A stretch of 64,000 nt of DNA, taken from positions 248,001 through 312,000 of the forward strand of contig NZ_BAAAPC010000001.1 of NCBI RefSeq assembly GCF_039530945.1. Direction: 5' to 3'. Each line of letters begins with the position of its first letter. Positions within the stretch are counted from its first letter, which is position 1. Positions 9,802-19,738 of the stretch are shown here, in pieces. A program made the position numbers and the translations under genes. Source of the DNA: Nocardiopsis_C rhodophaea (lineage in GTDB: Bacteria; Actinomycetota; Actinomycetes; Streptosporangiales; Streptosporangiaceae). The notes beneath the pieces are model-generated. The model was not told the DNA's origin, ran no database searches, and worked only from the letters and a program-made list of their open reading frames with translations.

Positions 9802-10188
9802 TTAGCAGGCCCCCGGCTCGACAGACTGGATCCTGTCGTTGAACTTCCAGAACGGGCTGGACAGGTCGCGGATCGCGGTGCGGGCCGGGATCTCGCGGCG
9901 CTCGCCCGTGTAGTCGGCGCGGGAGTAGGCACACCAGGCGTGGTCGGTGTTGTTGATGATGGAGCTGGCCATCTTGGAGATGCCGAAGGGGCGGACATCC
10001 GGCTCGCTGTAGGAGAACGCGGCGAAGACACCATCGTAGTTCGCGTGCGAGTACATACACAGGCGCTCACCGGAGCACTGCAGCGGACTGGGCGCGACGG
10101 CGGCGGAGGCGGCACCGGCCGGGAGTACGGCCACCGCGGCCGCGGCGAAGAGACCCGCTGCCAGCGCTTTTCCGAATCCACGCTTCAT
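9802..10188 (-). CDS. Secreted peptidase-inhibitor I36-type protein
   Basis: 128 residues with a clear Sec signal peptide: MKRGFGK, a hydrophobic Ala-rich core, and a cleavage site near GAASA-AV at about residue 29. The mature part of about 100 residues has four cysteines, in QCS, LCMYSH, WCAYSRADY and the terminal GAC. It also carries two F/Y-rich repeats of the kind seen in the I36 (SMI-like) inhibitor and beta/gamma-crystallin folds. Such proteins are common in actinomycete secretomes and may inhibit extracellular metalloproteases or play structural roles. The ATG at 10188 has AAAGGA about 8 bases upstream. It has no obvious functional link to its neighbours. Confidence 0.75.
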   Translation of the reverse strand: MKRGFGKALAAGLFAAAAVAVLPAGAASAAVAPSPLQCSGERLCMYSHANYDGVFAAFSYSEPDVRPFGISKMASSIINNTDHAWCAYSRADYTGERREIPARTAIRDLSSPFWKFNDRIQSVEPGAC

Positions 10189-10874
10189 GCTGTTGTCCTT
10201 TCCTAGGAAATCCAGCCGTTCGTCGTTTGCTGAATCTGCATTCATTTCCACCGATTCATGTGCCGCGACATCCGAAAATTCAGCCGTCGCGGCATACGCA
10301 GGCCAAGGCACACATATCCACACCACGAATCCGCACCCCACAGGGAGCCAGACCTCCCTTTTCGGGGATTCCCGCATGCCTTTGCAAGCGATGCACCGAG
10401 ACTATCGCCGCCGACAACGGAGAGCAAGACAAAGAGAAAGGATATTATTCAATAATCATAATGGCCAGAGATTGATCGAGGAACCGAGAAATAAAAGCGA
10501 AGAAGAAATAGCTGAATTGTCGACGGTCTCGCATCCCCCGGTCTCCGGGCATGCCAAGTTCGGGGGACATGGCCGATGCTTCCACGATGGGCGTGCTGAG
10601 CGAGGCCGATGCTCTGAAAGGACATTGATCGTGATGCACCGCCACAGGTCCCGCGACCACGCTGAGGCACCGTCTCTCGAGACGCCAACGGGTCGGCCAC
10701 GCCCGTGTCCGGGCGTGGCCGACCCGTTGGCTCGCAGTGACCGAGATTAGCTGTACTGTACGGCTCCCCTCTTCTCTCGGCCTTCATCGAGAACACCCCC
10801 GTGCCTCGATTCTGCCCAGCGTCGTTAGTCCAGGTCCCCCGGACTTCAGAACTTTTCGGGGGCAGGGCAAGGCA
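10189..10874. other. Intergenic stretch with an A+T-rich segment and a terminator
   Basis: 686 bases between the I36 gene start and the MFS gene end. About 10425-10520 is unusually A+T-rich for this genome and may include the I36 promoter or imported DNA. The far end holds the hairpin at 10685-10730. No credible gene was found on either strand. Confidence 0.5.
10685..10730. terminator. Strong hairpin downstream of the MFS gene
   Basis: A perfect 21-base inverted repeat (10685-10705 and 10710-10730) with a 4-base loop, about 145 bases past the stop of the minus-strand MFS gene. A probable rho-independent-like terminator. Confidence 0.7.
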
Positions 10875-12146
10875 TCAGGAGCCGATTTTGACCTGCTGCT
10901 TCGCGTGGGACTGCGAGCCTGCGGCAACGGCATGGGCCGTTACGCGGCTGCGGTGCCGAGCGTCAGCCAAGCCGCACAGCAGGGCGAAGATGAGTGCGCC
11001 CGCGCCGAGCAGAGCGGCGACCCAGATGGGCGAGGCGTAGCCGAATCCGGCGCTGATGGTCATCCCGCCGAGGAAGGGGCCGACAGCGTTGCCGATGTTG
11101 AAGGCGGAGATATTGGATGCCGAGGCCAGGTTCGGAGCGCCTTCGGCCGTGGCCATCACCTTGGCCTGAACGGGCGGAATGACCGCCGCCACCGCGGCAC
11201 CGAAAACGATGAACATGGCTACGGCTGCGACCTTGTTGTGAACGGCGAGCAGTAGCAGGACGGAGGAGGCGGTGACCGTGATGAGAACGCTGTACACAGC
11301 AGGCATGAGCGCGCGGTCGGCGAGCCTGCCGGCGATGGGCGTGCCGATGACCATGCCAACGCCGAACAGGACGAGCACGATCGGGACCGCGCTGTCAGAG
11401 AAGCCGGAGACATCGGTCAGCATGGGAGCGATGTAGGTGACAATAGCGAGGGCCGGAGCCCAGCCAAGGGCTGTCGCGCCATAGGCCAGCCACAGGCGGC
11501 CCCGCTTGAACACCGCCAGTTCGCTTCGCAGGTTCGCGCCTTCCGCCACCGGCGAGAAGGGGACGAGCTTGAGGACACCGAGAAGGACGGCCACACCGAT
11601 GGCGCCGACGGCCCAGAAGGTGGAACGCCAGCCTAGTGCCTGCCCCAGGGCCGTACCACCGGGAACCCCGATGACGTTGGCGATGCTCAGCCCCATGAAC
11701 ATGATGGCGACCGCTCTGGCCTTGCGGTCCTCGGACACCACATCAGCGGCGGCTACGGCGCCTATACCCACGTAGGCGCCGCCGACCAGCGCGGACAGGA
11801 CCCGACCGACCAGCAGCACGGTGTAGTTGGGTGCCAGGGCACTGATCAGGCTGGAAGCGACGAAGCCGACCATTAGCCACACCAGCATGGACTTGCGCGG
11901 CACTCGCGTCCCCAACGCGGCTAGCAGCGGTGCGCCCACCACCATGCCCAGTGCGTATCCAGAGACCAGGGATCCCGCGGTCGGGATGGAGATACCGAAG
12001 TCCACTGAAATCTCGGGAAGGAGACCGGCGATAACGACTTCGGTGGTGCCGATGGCGAACGCGCCGAGGGCGAGGGCGAGCAGCGCCGCGGGCATTCGGT
12101 GCCTAGGGCGGGAGCGCGTCGTCGACTTCGCATAAATATTGGTCAT
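10875..12146 (-). CDS. MFS exporter, DHA1 family
   Basis: A 423-residue drug-exporter-like MFS protein. The first helix carries GAFAIGTTEVVIAGLLPEI, and RVPRKSMLVW follows in the loop 2-3 position. The ATG at 12146 gives a short soluble N-terminus before helix 1. Starts further upstream would add residues with no recognisable character. It lies about 75 bases downstream of a LysR regulator on the same strand, which may control it. The substrate is unknown. Confidence 0.88.
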   Translation of the reverse strand: MTNIYAKSTTRSRPRHRMPAALLALALGAFAIGTTEVVIAGLLPEISVDFGISIPTAGSLVSGYALGMVVGAPLLAALGTRVPRKSMLVWLMVGFVASSLISALAPNYTVLLVGRVLSALVGGAYVGIGAVAAADVVSEDRKARAVAIMFMGLSIANVIGVPGGTALGQALGWRSTFWAVGAIGVAVLLGVLKLVPFSPVAEGANLRSELAVFKRGRLWLAYGATALGWAPALAIVTYIAPMLTDVSGFSDSAVPIVLVLFGVGMVIGTPIAGRLADRALMPAVYSVLITVTASSVLLLLAVHNKVAAVAMFIVFGAAVAAVIPPVQAKVMATAEGAPNLASASNISAFNIGNAVGPFLGGMTISAGFGYASPIWVAALLGAGALIFALLCGLADARHRSRVTAHAVAAGSQSHAKQQVKIGS

Positions 12147-12220
12147 GAAGCCACTGTCGACGACCCATTGAGCTGGAACAACGCCGAAAAATGCAACGTT
12201 CGACAAGCCAGGCTTACCGA

Positions 12221-13117
12221 TCAGGCTCGCTTTGTTGCGGCAGCGTGCACACATGCCTGGACGAACATGCGAACCCTGGCGTTCTCACCTGCCGATCGCC
12301 ACACGAGCCCGTACTCCAGAGGTTCGGCGTCCTCCAACGGGACGTAGGTCACGCCCGGCGGTCTGTAGTGCTGGGCGACATCGGATCCCACCGGGGAAAT
12401 ACCCTTGCCGGCACCGATAAGGGCGAGAGTCTCCTGCAGCGTGGAGGCCGATTCCCCGCGCTCGATTGGCTGGCCGCTGGGGGTGCGCAGGGGCGTGTTG
12501 TGCTCCTGCCAGTACATCGGCACTTCACCGATGCAGGCGAACACCTTGGTGTGGGCCAGGTCTTCCAAAGAGGCGGACGTCCGCTCCGCCAGCGGGTGCC
12601 GTGACGGCACGGCGAGCATGCGCGGTACGGAGAAGACCACAGGGCCGCGCGTGAGGTCCTGCTCGTCGATAGGAAACTGGGTGACCAGTACGTCCACGTC
12701 CCCCGCGCGCAACGGGCTGATGATGCTGTTGATCTGCGTCTCTTTGATCTGGGCGTCCGTGCCGGGGTGGCGTGCGGTGAACGTGCTGATCGCATCGAGG
12801 ACGAATTCACCCGCCGCGGCGCCGAGGAACCCGACGCGCAGGACTCCGTCGACACCGCGCGCGGCGGCCTCCGCCCTGGCGACACCGTCCTTGATACGCC
12901 GATATCCGGGCTCGATGTCTTCGTACAGCTGCTGCCCCAGGCAGGTGAGTTGGACCCTGCGGCTGGTCCGCTCGAAAAGGGGGGCTCCGATTGTCCGTTC
13001 CAGCTTCTGAACGGTCTGGCTGACTCGGGCCCGGGAGATGAAGAGACGCTCAGCGGTACGTCCGAAGTGCAGTTCATTGGCGAGCGTGAGGAAGACCTGG
13101 ATTTCAAGCCGCTCCAC
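12221..13117 (-). CDS. LysR-family transcriptional regulator
   Basis: About 298 residues. The N-terminal winged helix-turn-helix reads LANELHFGRTAERLFISRARVSQTVQKLE in family register (roughly residues 10-38). A periplasmic-binding-protein-like effector domain follows, containing GVLRVGFLG and GDVDVLVTQFP. I chose the GTG at 13117, giving MERLEIQVF, because AGGGGAA lies about 7 bases upstream and the helix-turn-helix then starts at the usual distance from the N-terminus. ATG codons further upstream lack ribosome-binding sites. It probably regulates the adjacent MFS gene. The inducer is unknown. Confidence 0.88.
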   Translation of the reverse strand: MERLEIQVFLTLANELHFGRTAERLFISRARVSQTVQKLERTIGAPLFERTSRRVQLTCLGQQLYEDIEPGYRRIKDGVARAEAAARGVDGVLRVGFLGAAAGEFVLDAISTFTARHPGTDAQIKETQINSIISPLRAGDVDVLVTQFPIDEQDLTRGPVVFSVPRMLAVPSRHPLAERTSASLEDLAHTKVFACIGEVPMYWQEHNTPLRTPSGQPIERGESASTLQETLALIGAGKGISPVGSDVAQHYRPPGVTYVPLEDAEPLEYGLVWRSAGENARVRMFVQACVHAAATKRA

Positions 13118-13457
13118 TGACGTTCCCCTCATGACACTGCGCATCGCGTCGGCGAATATACCTGCGCCGCCCATGCGTCTCTCCGGGGTGGTCCGATAGT
13201 CGAGCGGGGGTGGGGAGGCAGGCGGTCTTCGTGTCTAGGGCGTCGCCACGCAGATTCCGCCGGAAACGGTCAACTACGGCGTGATTACGTGCGGCCAGCT
13301 AACCGTGGCCCGCGGGAAGGCCGCGTCTCCGGCCTCCTCATCCGCGCCATCACCTGCCGGTGATGAGGTGTGGTTTCTCGGGTGTCTCGCGCCCGGCCCG
13401 CACGCATGCCCGGGCGGGGGGACGGCCGGATCCTTGCGGGCGGTCGTCCCCCAGGCG
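13118..13457. other. Intergenic region upstream of lysR and downstream of the SulP gene
   Basis: 340 bases holding the lysR promoter and the 3' flank of the transporter gene. GC-rich inverted segments near 13355-13452 (for example GGGGGAC ... GTCCCCC) may form the transporter's terminator. No gene seen. Confidence 0.4.
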
Positions 13458-14942
13458 TTACGGCGCGTCGGCCATCAGGCCGCTGACGTTGCTGTGCAGG
13501 GCGGCGCTGGAGGCGTTGAGGCCGGTGATCTCTGCGGTGATGCCGTTGCGGCGGAAGCGGTCCGAGGCCTGGTCCAGGGCGGCCACGGCCGAGGCGTCCC
13601 ACACGTGGGCGCCGGAGAGGTCGATGGTGACCGTGTGGACGCCCGGTTCGCGGTAGTCGAAGTGGTGCAGGACCTGCTCGCGGGAGCCGAAGAAGAATTC
13701 GCCGTGCACGGAGTAGACGCGGGTGCCTCCCTCGGGGTCGAGGACGCTGGTCACCTCCGCGACCACGGCGGCGTGGCGGGCGAAGATGACCATTGACGTG
13801 ACGACCCCGATGCCGACGCCCAGGGCGAGGTTGTGCGTCGCCACGGTCACCGCCGTGGTGATCACCATGACGAGGGTCTCGGTCCACGGCATCCTGCGCA
13901 GCGTGCGCGGGCGGATGCTGCGCCAGTCCATGGTCGTGGCGGCAACGAAGATCATGACGGCCACGAGCGCGGCCATCGGGATGCCCGCCACCAGGCTGTC
14001 GAGAAGCACGACGAGCACGATCAGGAACAGCCCGGTCAGGAACATCGACAGCCGGGTGCGCGCCCCGGACCGCACGTTCATCACAGTCGGGCCGACCGTG
14101 GCGCAGCCGGGCATGCCGCCCAAGAAGCCGGACAGGACGTTGGCCCAGCCCTGGCCGCGCGCCTCGCGCGCCTTGTCGGAGGGGGTCTCGGTGTGGTCGT
14201 CGACCAGCTTGGCGGTGATCAGCGACTCGATGAGGCCCACAAGGGCGAGCGTCATCGCCGTCGGCGCGATGACCCGCAGCGTCTCCCAGGTGAGGGGGAC
14301 GTCGGGGAGGAACGGCACCGGGAGGCTGTCCGGCAGTTTGCCCATGTCGCCGACCGTGGGCACGTCAAGCCCGACGATCCAGGCGAAACCGCTGACCGCG
14401 ATGATGGCCACCAGCGGTGCCGGGACCGCCGTGGTCAGCCGGGGCAGCAGCAGGATGATGCCGAGGCCGACGGCGATCATCGCGTAGACCGTCCACCCGT
14501 CCCCCGCGAAGTGCGGGATCTGCGCCGTGAAGATCATGATGGCCAGGGCGTTGACGAACCCGGTCATGACGCTCGTGGGCACGAACCGCATCAGCCGGGC
14601 CACCCCCAGCAGCCCCAGCACCACCTGGATCGCCCCGGCCAGGATGGTGGCCGCGAGCAGGTGGTCGACGCCGTATTCCCGGCCCAGCGGCGCGACGACC
14701 AGGGCCATGGCCGCGGTCGCCGAGGAGATCATTGCCGGGCGCCCGCCCAGGAACGCCAGGGAGACGGCCATGGTGAAGGAGGCGTACAACCCCACGCTGG
14801 GGTCGACGCCGGCGATGATCGAGAACGAGATCGCGTTGGGGATCAGGGCCAAGGCCACAACAAGCCCCGACAGGGCTTCGGTGCGCAGCACCGACAGGCT
14901 CGGGAGCGTGGTCCGCTGCCACGCCGTCCTCAGTGTGGTCAT
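13458..14942 (-). CDS. SulP-family inorganic anion transporter with C-terminal STAS domain
   Basis: About 494 residues. The membrane part starts with SGLVVALALIPNAISFSIIAG, shaped like the SLC26/SulP signature, and spans about 11-12 hydrophobic segments. FLGGMPGCATVGPTVMNVRSG is the conserved loop before the last helices. The C-terminal 90 residues form a STAS domain, with VHTVTIDLSGAHVWDASAVAAL. SulP proteins carry sulfate, bicarbonate or other anions across the plasma membrane. The ATG at 14942 was chosen; a GTG 12 bases upstream is also possible. It is monocistronic, with no evident link to the neighbouring clusters. Confidence 0.9.
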   Translation of the reverse strand: MTTLRTAWQRTTLPSLSVLRTEALSGLVVALALIPNAISFSIIAGVDPSVGLYASFTMAVSLAFLGGRPAMISSATAAMALVVAPLGREYGVDHLLAATILAGAIQVVLGLLGVARLMRFVPTSVMTGFVNALAIMIFTAQIPHFAGDGWTVYAMIAVGLGIILLLPRLTTAVPAPLVAIIAVSGFAWIVGLDVPTVGDMGKLPDSLPVPFLPDVPLTWETLRVIAPTAMTLALVGLIESLITAKLVDDHTETPSDKAREARGQGWANVLSGFLGGMPGCATVGPTVMNVRSGARTRLSMFLTGLFLIVLVVLLDSLVAGIPMAALVAVMIFVAATTMDWRSIRPRTLRRMPWTETLVMVITTAVTVATHNLALGVGIGVVTSMVIFARHAAVVAEVTSVLDPEGGTRVYSVHGEFFFGSREQVLHHFDYREPGVHTVTIDLSGAHVWDASAVAALDQASDRFRRNGITAEITGLNASSAALHSNVSGLMADAP

Positions 14943-16051
14943 GAAGCCGCTCACTTTCGGGCAGCTCGGTGGGACCGCTCGAAGCGGTTTGCCATACATC
15001 GGTCAGGAAAGCGGGACGCGGGCGCGGTCGGCCCGGGTGGGGTGGGATGAATCGGGGAAAGGTCGGTCCCGCACGCGGAGTTTCCGCGGATCCCCCTGTG
15101 CTCCGAAGACGCCGTGTGCCCGAGCGGGCGGCGCCCCCGCACAGCGGGGAGGAAAAGGCAAAGCAATAGGAGCCCCGCACCGCAGCACGAAGCTCCCGAG
15201 GCGACACTACCCGCCGCCAAAGGCAGAGGTCACGCGGTCGTCCTGAGACGGTATTCACACGTCGTACCAGGCCCGATGTGTCGTTGCGGTCCTGCCGCTG
15301 ACGTATGCTCCGCCGCCGATCGCACGCCCCCGAAGTAGCGGTCGGTCGCGAACGGAAGCGGCCGTTTCGGCGCGGTCGGCGAGAACGGGCCTGGATGTGC
15401 GGCCGCGACCCGGTCCGGGAGGCCAGGCAGGGCCGCAGGAGAGCGGACGCTTCCGGGCAGGGCGGAGGTCCCGCCCCCCGGTCGCGGGGGACATCTGCGG
15501 GCTCTGCCGTGGCAGGGGCGCGCCTCGGGTGTGGTGGAAGGCTGACCGGTACGGAAGCACCCGGTCCGCCGCGGAGCCGGTCTTGTCGGGGCCCCAACGG
15601 CTCAATCTTTCGCCATGGCGTCCACGTCCTGCGCGCTCCCGCGCGCCACGGTCGTCGAGGCGTTCGTCGCCCGGGAGCAGAAGACCATCGCCGCTCCCAC
15701 GGGCATCGGCCGCGGAGACCGCACCGTTTTCATCGCGGGTGACGGCGCCGACGCCACGTCCGTCGTGACCGATCCGCCCCGTGGCGACGGCTGGACCGAC
15801 GTGCTGAATCCGGGCGGCGGGGTGCGTGCCGCGGCATGGAGGTCGACGCACACGTGCACGGCGCGATCGGGCTGGCGCCGGGCGGGCGCTTCGGCGTCGC
15901 GACCGTGCCCTGACGTCCCCCTCCTCCGCTTCCCCTCCGGGTTTACCCGCGGCGACGGCCGGATGAGGCCGTTTTTCCCCAGCGGCCGGCGCCAACGTCC
16001 ACCACCGCAGGAACATCCAATCAGGTGACGACGGAATGAGGAGGAACCATC
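14943..16051. other. 1.1-kb region with no supported gene
   Basis: Long open frames occur on both strands only because the DNA is GC-rich. Translations are Arg/Pro/Ala-rich and low-complexity. A short plus-strand stretch near 15630-15800 looks mildly protein-like but matches no family I know and lacks a clear start. It could be a decayed gene. Confidence 0.45.
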
Positions 16052-16624
16052 ATGTCCGCACTCACCCGCACCACCCGCACCACCCGGGCCGCCCTCGTGG
16101 CCGCGGCCGCGCTACCCGCACTGGCCCTCGCGGCGGCGCCCGCCTCCGCCGCCGAGGCGGGCGGCGGAGGCGGCACGGACCACGTGCGCTCCTGCACCAA
16201 CGACGACATCAAGCCGATCGAGAACCGGCGCGGCGCTGCCGCTGGGACCCTGGCGGTCGAGTTCGGCATCACCAAGATCCAGAACGGCAAGGGCCCCTGC
16301 CTGATGCCCGGCTGGATCGAGGTCCGCTGGGTGGACGGCTTCGAGGGTGAGCAGGTCGGCTCCTGGGCGCGCCAGCGCGAGGCCCCCGGGGAGCCGTTCG
16401 TGCTCACCATGCGCAACACCGGGAAGTTCACCCTCTTCCACCCCAACCCGGACAACTGCGACCCGGAGCAGTGCAGACCGACGGAGGTGGCCGGGATCGA
16501 GTACTTCCTGCCGGGCGACACCACGGGGAACTTCGGCGGCATGGGCGACAACATGTACGCCTGCGCCAACCCGGAGGTCCGCGGCACCAGCCTGTCGGCG
16601 GTCACGCTCGACTACGACGGCTAG
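16052..16624 (+). CDS. Secreted protein, DUF4232-like
   Basis: 190 residues with a signal peptide: a basic Thr/Arg start, an Ala/Leu core and a likely cut after PASA near residue 34. The mature part has six cysteines (in RSCTN, GPCLM, DNCD, EQCR and YACAN plus spacing partners). MRNTGKFTLFHPNPDNC recalls DUF4232 beta-sandwich proteins exported by actinomycetes. The ATG at 16052 has GAGGAGG about 7 bases upstream. It lies just before the biosynthetic operon on the same strand but has its own signals. Function unknown. Confidence 0.7.
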   Translation: MSALTRTTRTTRAALVAAAALPALALAAAPASAAEAGGGGGTDHVRSCTNDDIKPIENRRGAAAGTLAVEFGITKIQNGKGPCLMPGWIEVRWVDGFEGEQVGSWARQREAPGEPFVLTMRNTGKFTLFHPNPDNCDPEQCRPTEVAGIEYFLPGDTTGNFGGMGDNMYACANPEVRGTSLSAVTLDYDG

Positions 16625-16774
16625 CTCTCCGTCTTCTCCCCCGGCCCCCGCCGATGACCCGCCCCGCAGAGCGCGGTACTACCGCGGCGAGAACACGGAC
16701 AGAGCCCGTGAAGAGCGCCCCTTCGTAGCGTTCCAGGACGAGAAAGAGGAAAACGGAGCGCACTAGGGGTTGAA

Positions 16775-19738
16775 TTGGGGAGACCACGCAGTTCCCTCAG
16801 AGTCGCGATAGTCGGTGCGGGCCCGGTTGCCTGCCTTGTGGCGATCGAGCTCCGCAAGAATGCATTCCACGTCGACCTGTATGAGAAAGGGGAGGATATC
16901 CGCCGGATCCCTCCGGCGAAAGGGCATTCCTTCAATCTGACGCTCACCACGCGCGGACTGCGGTCGCTGGATTCCCGGATCGTGGATCTGCTCTACCAGC
17001 GGGGCGTTCCGCTGCCGCAGCGGGTCGTGCACCACCGCGACGGCGAACTCACCTATCAGCGGTACGGCACCGAACCCGAACACCACCTGCTGTCCATCCC
17101 GCGCGGCGTCCTGCACCGCGCCCTGCTGGACGAGGCGGCCCGCGCCGGAGCGCGGTTCCACTTCGGCCACGAGTGCATCGGCGCCGACCCCAAGAACGCC
17201 ACCGCCGCGTTCGCCGTCCGCGGCTCGGCCATCGAGGAGGTCAGCGCCGACCTGCTCATCGGCTGCGACGGCGCCAACAGCGTGGTCCGCGCCGAGATGT
17301 CGCGCCGCGGCGCGCGCATGCGCATCTCCCAGGAGTACATCGACCACGGCTACATCGAGCTGCAGATGCCCCCGCGCCTCGGCGGGCACGCGCTGCTCCA
17401 GGCCTTCCGCGACCCGCACCGACCGGAGAGCGGCGAGCATGGCCTGCACGTGTGGCCGCGCGGCGAGTTCATGATGCTCGCCCAGCCCAACGTCGACCTC
17501 AGCTACACGGCCAGCCTGTTCATGCCGCTGCGGAGTGCCGACGGTTCCCCCGCCTTCTCCGCGGTACACGACGCCGAGGGGGTCGAGGCGCTCTTCGGCG
17601 AGAACTTCGCCGACGCGGTGGAGTTCCTGCCGTCCCTGGTCGACGACTTCCTCACCACGACCCCGGCGTCGCTCAAGACCGTGAAGTGCCACCCCTACCA
17701 CTACGGCCGCACGGTCCTCATCGGCGACGCCGCCCACGCGATGGTCCCCTTCTACGGCCAGGGCATCAACTGCAGTTTCGAGGACGTGCGGGAGTTCCTC
17801 CGCATCCTCGACGAGCGCATGCGCATCGGCGGTGCCAACGGGATCGCCCCGGCCCTGACCGACTTCACCGAGCTGCGCAAGGCCCCTGGCGACGCCATCG
17901 CCGACCTGTCCCTGCGCAACCTGCGCGAACTCACCGACCAGACCGGCGACCACGCTTACCACGCCCGCGACCGGCTGGACAAGCGGCTGTTCCGCGAGCA
18001 CCCGGACGACTTCATGCCGCTATACCACATGGTCGCCTTCACCGACCTGCCCTACGACGAGGTGGTGCGGCGCCACGAGCGGCAGAGCGCCCTGGTCGGC
18101 GACCTGTGCCGCCGCTTCGACATCGACACCGAGGCCGACCGGATCGTGGCGGCCTACGCCGGGGCCGCCGGGGGCGACATCCCCGTGCTGCCCGACGGCT
18201 CCGGGGACTCCGAGCTCGAACTCGCACCCGAGGAGGTCCGCCGTCTGCTCGACACCGTCGCGCTGCGCGTGCTGCGCTACCGCGACGCCCTGAACCGGGG
18301 CGAGTACCCCGCCTCCTACCTGCAGGAGAGCAGCGCGGCCGACTACGAGAGCGGCCGCAAGGCCTCCGACGCCGTGCGTGAGGACACGGCCCCCGCCCAC
18401 GGCACCGAGCTGGAGCCGCTGCTCGCCGAGGTCTTCGACGAGGCCGCCACCAGCGGCATGGTCCACCCCCACCCGGGGTTCATGTCGCACGTCCCCTCCG
18501 GGGGTCTGTTCCAGGGCGCGGTCGGCGAGTTCGTCTCGCGGCTGCTCAACCGATTCATCGGCGTGTGGGCGGCCACCCCCGGCCTCACCCAGATCGAGAC
18601 CAACGTCATCCGCTGGTTCTGCACGATGCTGGGCTACGGCGAGGGGTCCTTCGGCTACCTCACCACCGGCGGTTCCATCGCCAACTTCATGGGCGTGCGC
18701 TGCGCCCTGGAGGCGCTGCCGGAGGACGACCGCGCCCGGGCGACCGTCTACGTCTCCACCCAGGGCCACTTCTCGGTGAAGAAGGCCGCGCGCATGGCCG
18801 GGGTCCCCGAGGACCGGGTACACGCGGTGGCGACCCGGCCCGACTACACGATGGACCTCGGCGAGCTGCGCGACCGCATCGAGCGCGACCGCGCCAGCGG
18901 CCTCGTGCCCGCCTGCGTCGTGGCCACGGCCGGCACCACCGGCACCGGCGCCATCGACGACCTCGCCGGGATCGCCCGGCTGTGCGCGGCCGAGGGCGTC
19001 TGGATGCACGCCGACGCCTGCTTCGGCGGCTTCTTCCGGCTCACCGCCCGCGGCCGCGAGCTGCTCCGCGGTATCGAGGACGCCGACTCCATCGCCGTCG
19101 ACGCCCACAAGTCGCTGTTTCTCCCGCACGGCACCTCCGCCCTCCTCGTCCGCGAGCAGGCGCGGCTGCGGGCGGCCTTCGCCGTCCCGGGCGCCGCCTA
19201 CATCCCCGAGCTCACCTCCGACGACGCCTACGTCGACTTCTGCGACTACGGCCCCGAACTCACCCGGGAGATGCGCGGGCTCACCGCGTGGCTGCCGATC
19301 AAGCTGCACGGCCTCGCGGCGTTCGAGCGCAGCCTCGACCACAAGCTCGACCTCGCCGACGAACTGGCCGCCCAGCTGCGGTCGCTTCCCGGCGTCGACG
19401 TCCTGCCCCGCGCCCCGGGCCACCTGCCCGTGGTCGCCTTCCGCGCCACCGCCGACGGTTCCCGGGGCGCCCGACAGACCGAACTGCTGTGCCGCCGGAT
19501 CTGCTCACGCGGCGACGTCTATGTCGCGACCGCCGAACTCCCCAACGAAGGCCTGGTCGTCCGGGCCTGCATCATGCACCACCGGACCTCGCGGGCGGTC
19601 GTCGACCGCCTGGTCGACGCCGTCCGGTGGGCCGCCGCGGACATAGCGACCTCAGAGGAGGAAGTGCCCCATGTCGTCGACCCTGCTGTCGAGAGCCCTG
19701 CCGCCCGGACCGGCCGAGGACCCGGCCGCGCAGCGTGA
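16775..19738 (+). CDS. Fusion of a kynurenine-3-monooxygenase-like FAD hydroxylase with a PLP-dependent decarboxylase
   Basis: 987 residues in two parts. Residues 1 to about 440 are a class A FAD monooxygenase, closest in motif content to kynurenine 3-monooxygenase. They show VAIVGAGPVAC, YIDHGYIELQMPP, LHVWPRGEFMMLAQPN, then GDAAHAMVPFYGQGIN. Residues from about 490 on are a group II PLP decarboxylase of the aromatic-amino-acid type, with HPGFMSHVPSGG, TTGGSIANFMG, HADACFGGFF and the PLP-binding Lys779 in DAHKS. The expected reaction pair is ring hydroxylation followed by decarboxylation of kynurenine, tryptophan or a relative. The start is a TTG at 16775 after AGGGG; no ATG or GTG lies before the Rossmann loop. 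The third Gly of the GxGxxG loop is Ala. It overlaps the P450 by 68 bases and is first in the trp-supply operon. Confidence 0.85.
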   Translation: MGRPRSSLRVAIVGAGPVACLVAIELRKNAFHVDLYEKGEDIRRIPPAKGHSFNLTLTTRGLRSLDSRIVDLLYQRGVPLPQRVVHHRDGELTYQRYGTEPEHHLLSIPRGVLHRALLDEAARAGARFHFGHECIGADPKNATAAFAVRGSAIEEVSADLLIGCDGANSVVRAEMSRRGARMRISQEYIDHGYIELQMPPRLGGHALLQAFRDPHRPESGEHGLHVWPRGEFMMLAQPNVDLSYTASLFMPLRSADGSPAFSAVHDAEGVEALFGENFADAVEFLPSLVDDFLTTTPASLKTVKCHPYHYGRTVLIGDAAHAMVPFYGQGINCSFEDVREFLRILDERMRIGGANGIAPALTDFTELRKAPGDAIADLSLRNLRELTDQTGDHAYHARDRLDKRLFREHPDDFMPLYHMVAFTDLPYDEVVRRHERQSALVGDLCRRFDIDTEADRIVAAYAGAAGGDIPVLPDGSGDSELELAPEEVRRLLDTVALRVLRYRDALNRGEYPASYLQESSAADYESGRKASDAVREDTAPAHGTELEPLLAEVFDEAATSGMVHPHPGFMSHVPSGGLFQGAVGEFVSRLLNRFIGVWAATPGLTQIETNVIRWFCTMLGYGEGSFGYLTTGGSIANFMGVRCALEALPEDDRARATVYVSTQGHFSVKKAARMAGVPEDRVHAVATRPDYTMDLGELRDRIERDRASGLVPACVVATAGTTGTGAIDDLAGIARLCAAEGVWMHADACFGGFFRLTARGRELLRGIEDADSIAVDAHKSLFLPHGTSALLVREQARLRAAFAVPGAAYIPELTSDDAYVDFCDYGPELTREMRGLTAWLPIKLHGLAAFERSLDHKLDLADELAAQLRSLPGVDVLPRAPGHLPVVAFRATADGSRGARQTELLCRRICSRGDVYVATAELPNEGLVVRACIMHHRTSRAVVDRLVDAVRWAAADIATSEEEVPHVVDPAVESPAARTGRGPGRAA

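Noticed and set aside
15615..16028. Possible 137-residue gene in the 1.1-kb gap
   Set aside because: No domain and no ribosome-binding site; the C-terminal half is Arg/Pro low-complexity. At most a decayed gene.
16625..16774. Trp-rich leader peptide or attenuator before the trp-supply operon
   Set aside because: I searched this gap for a short Trp-containing frame and alternative hairpins and saw none.
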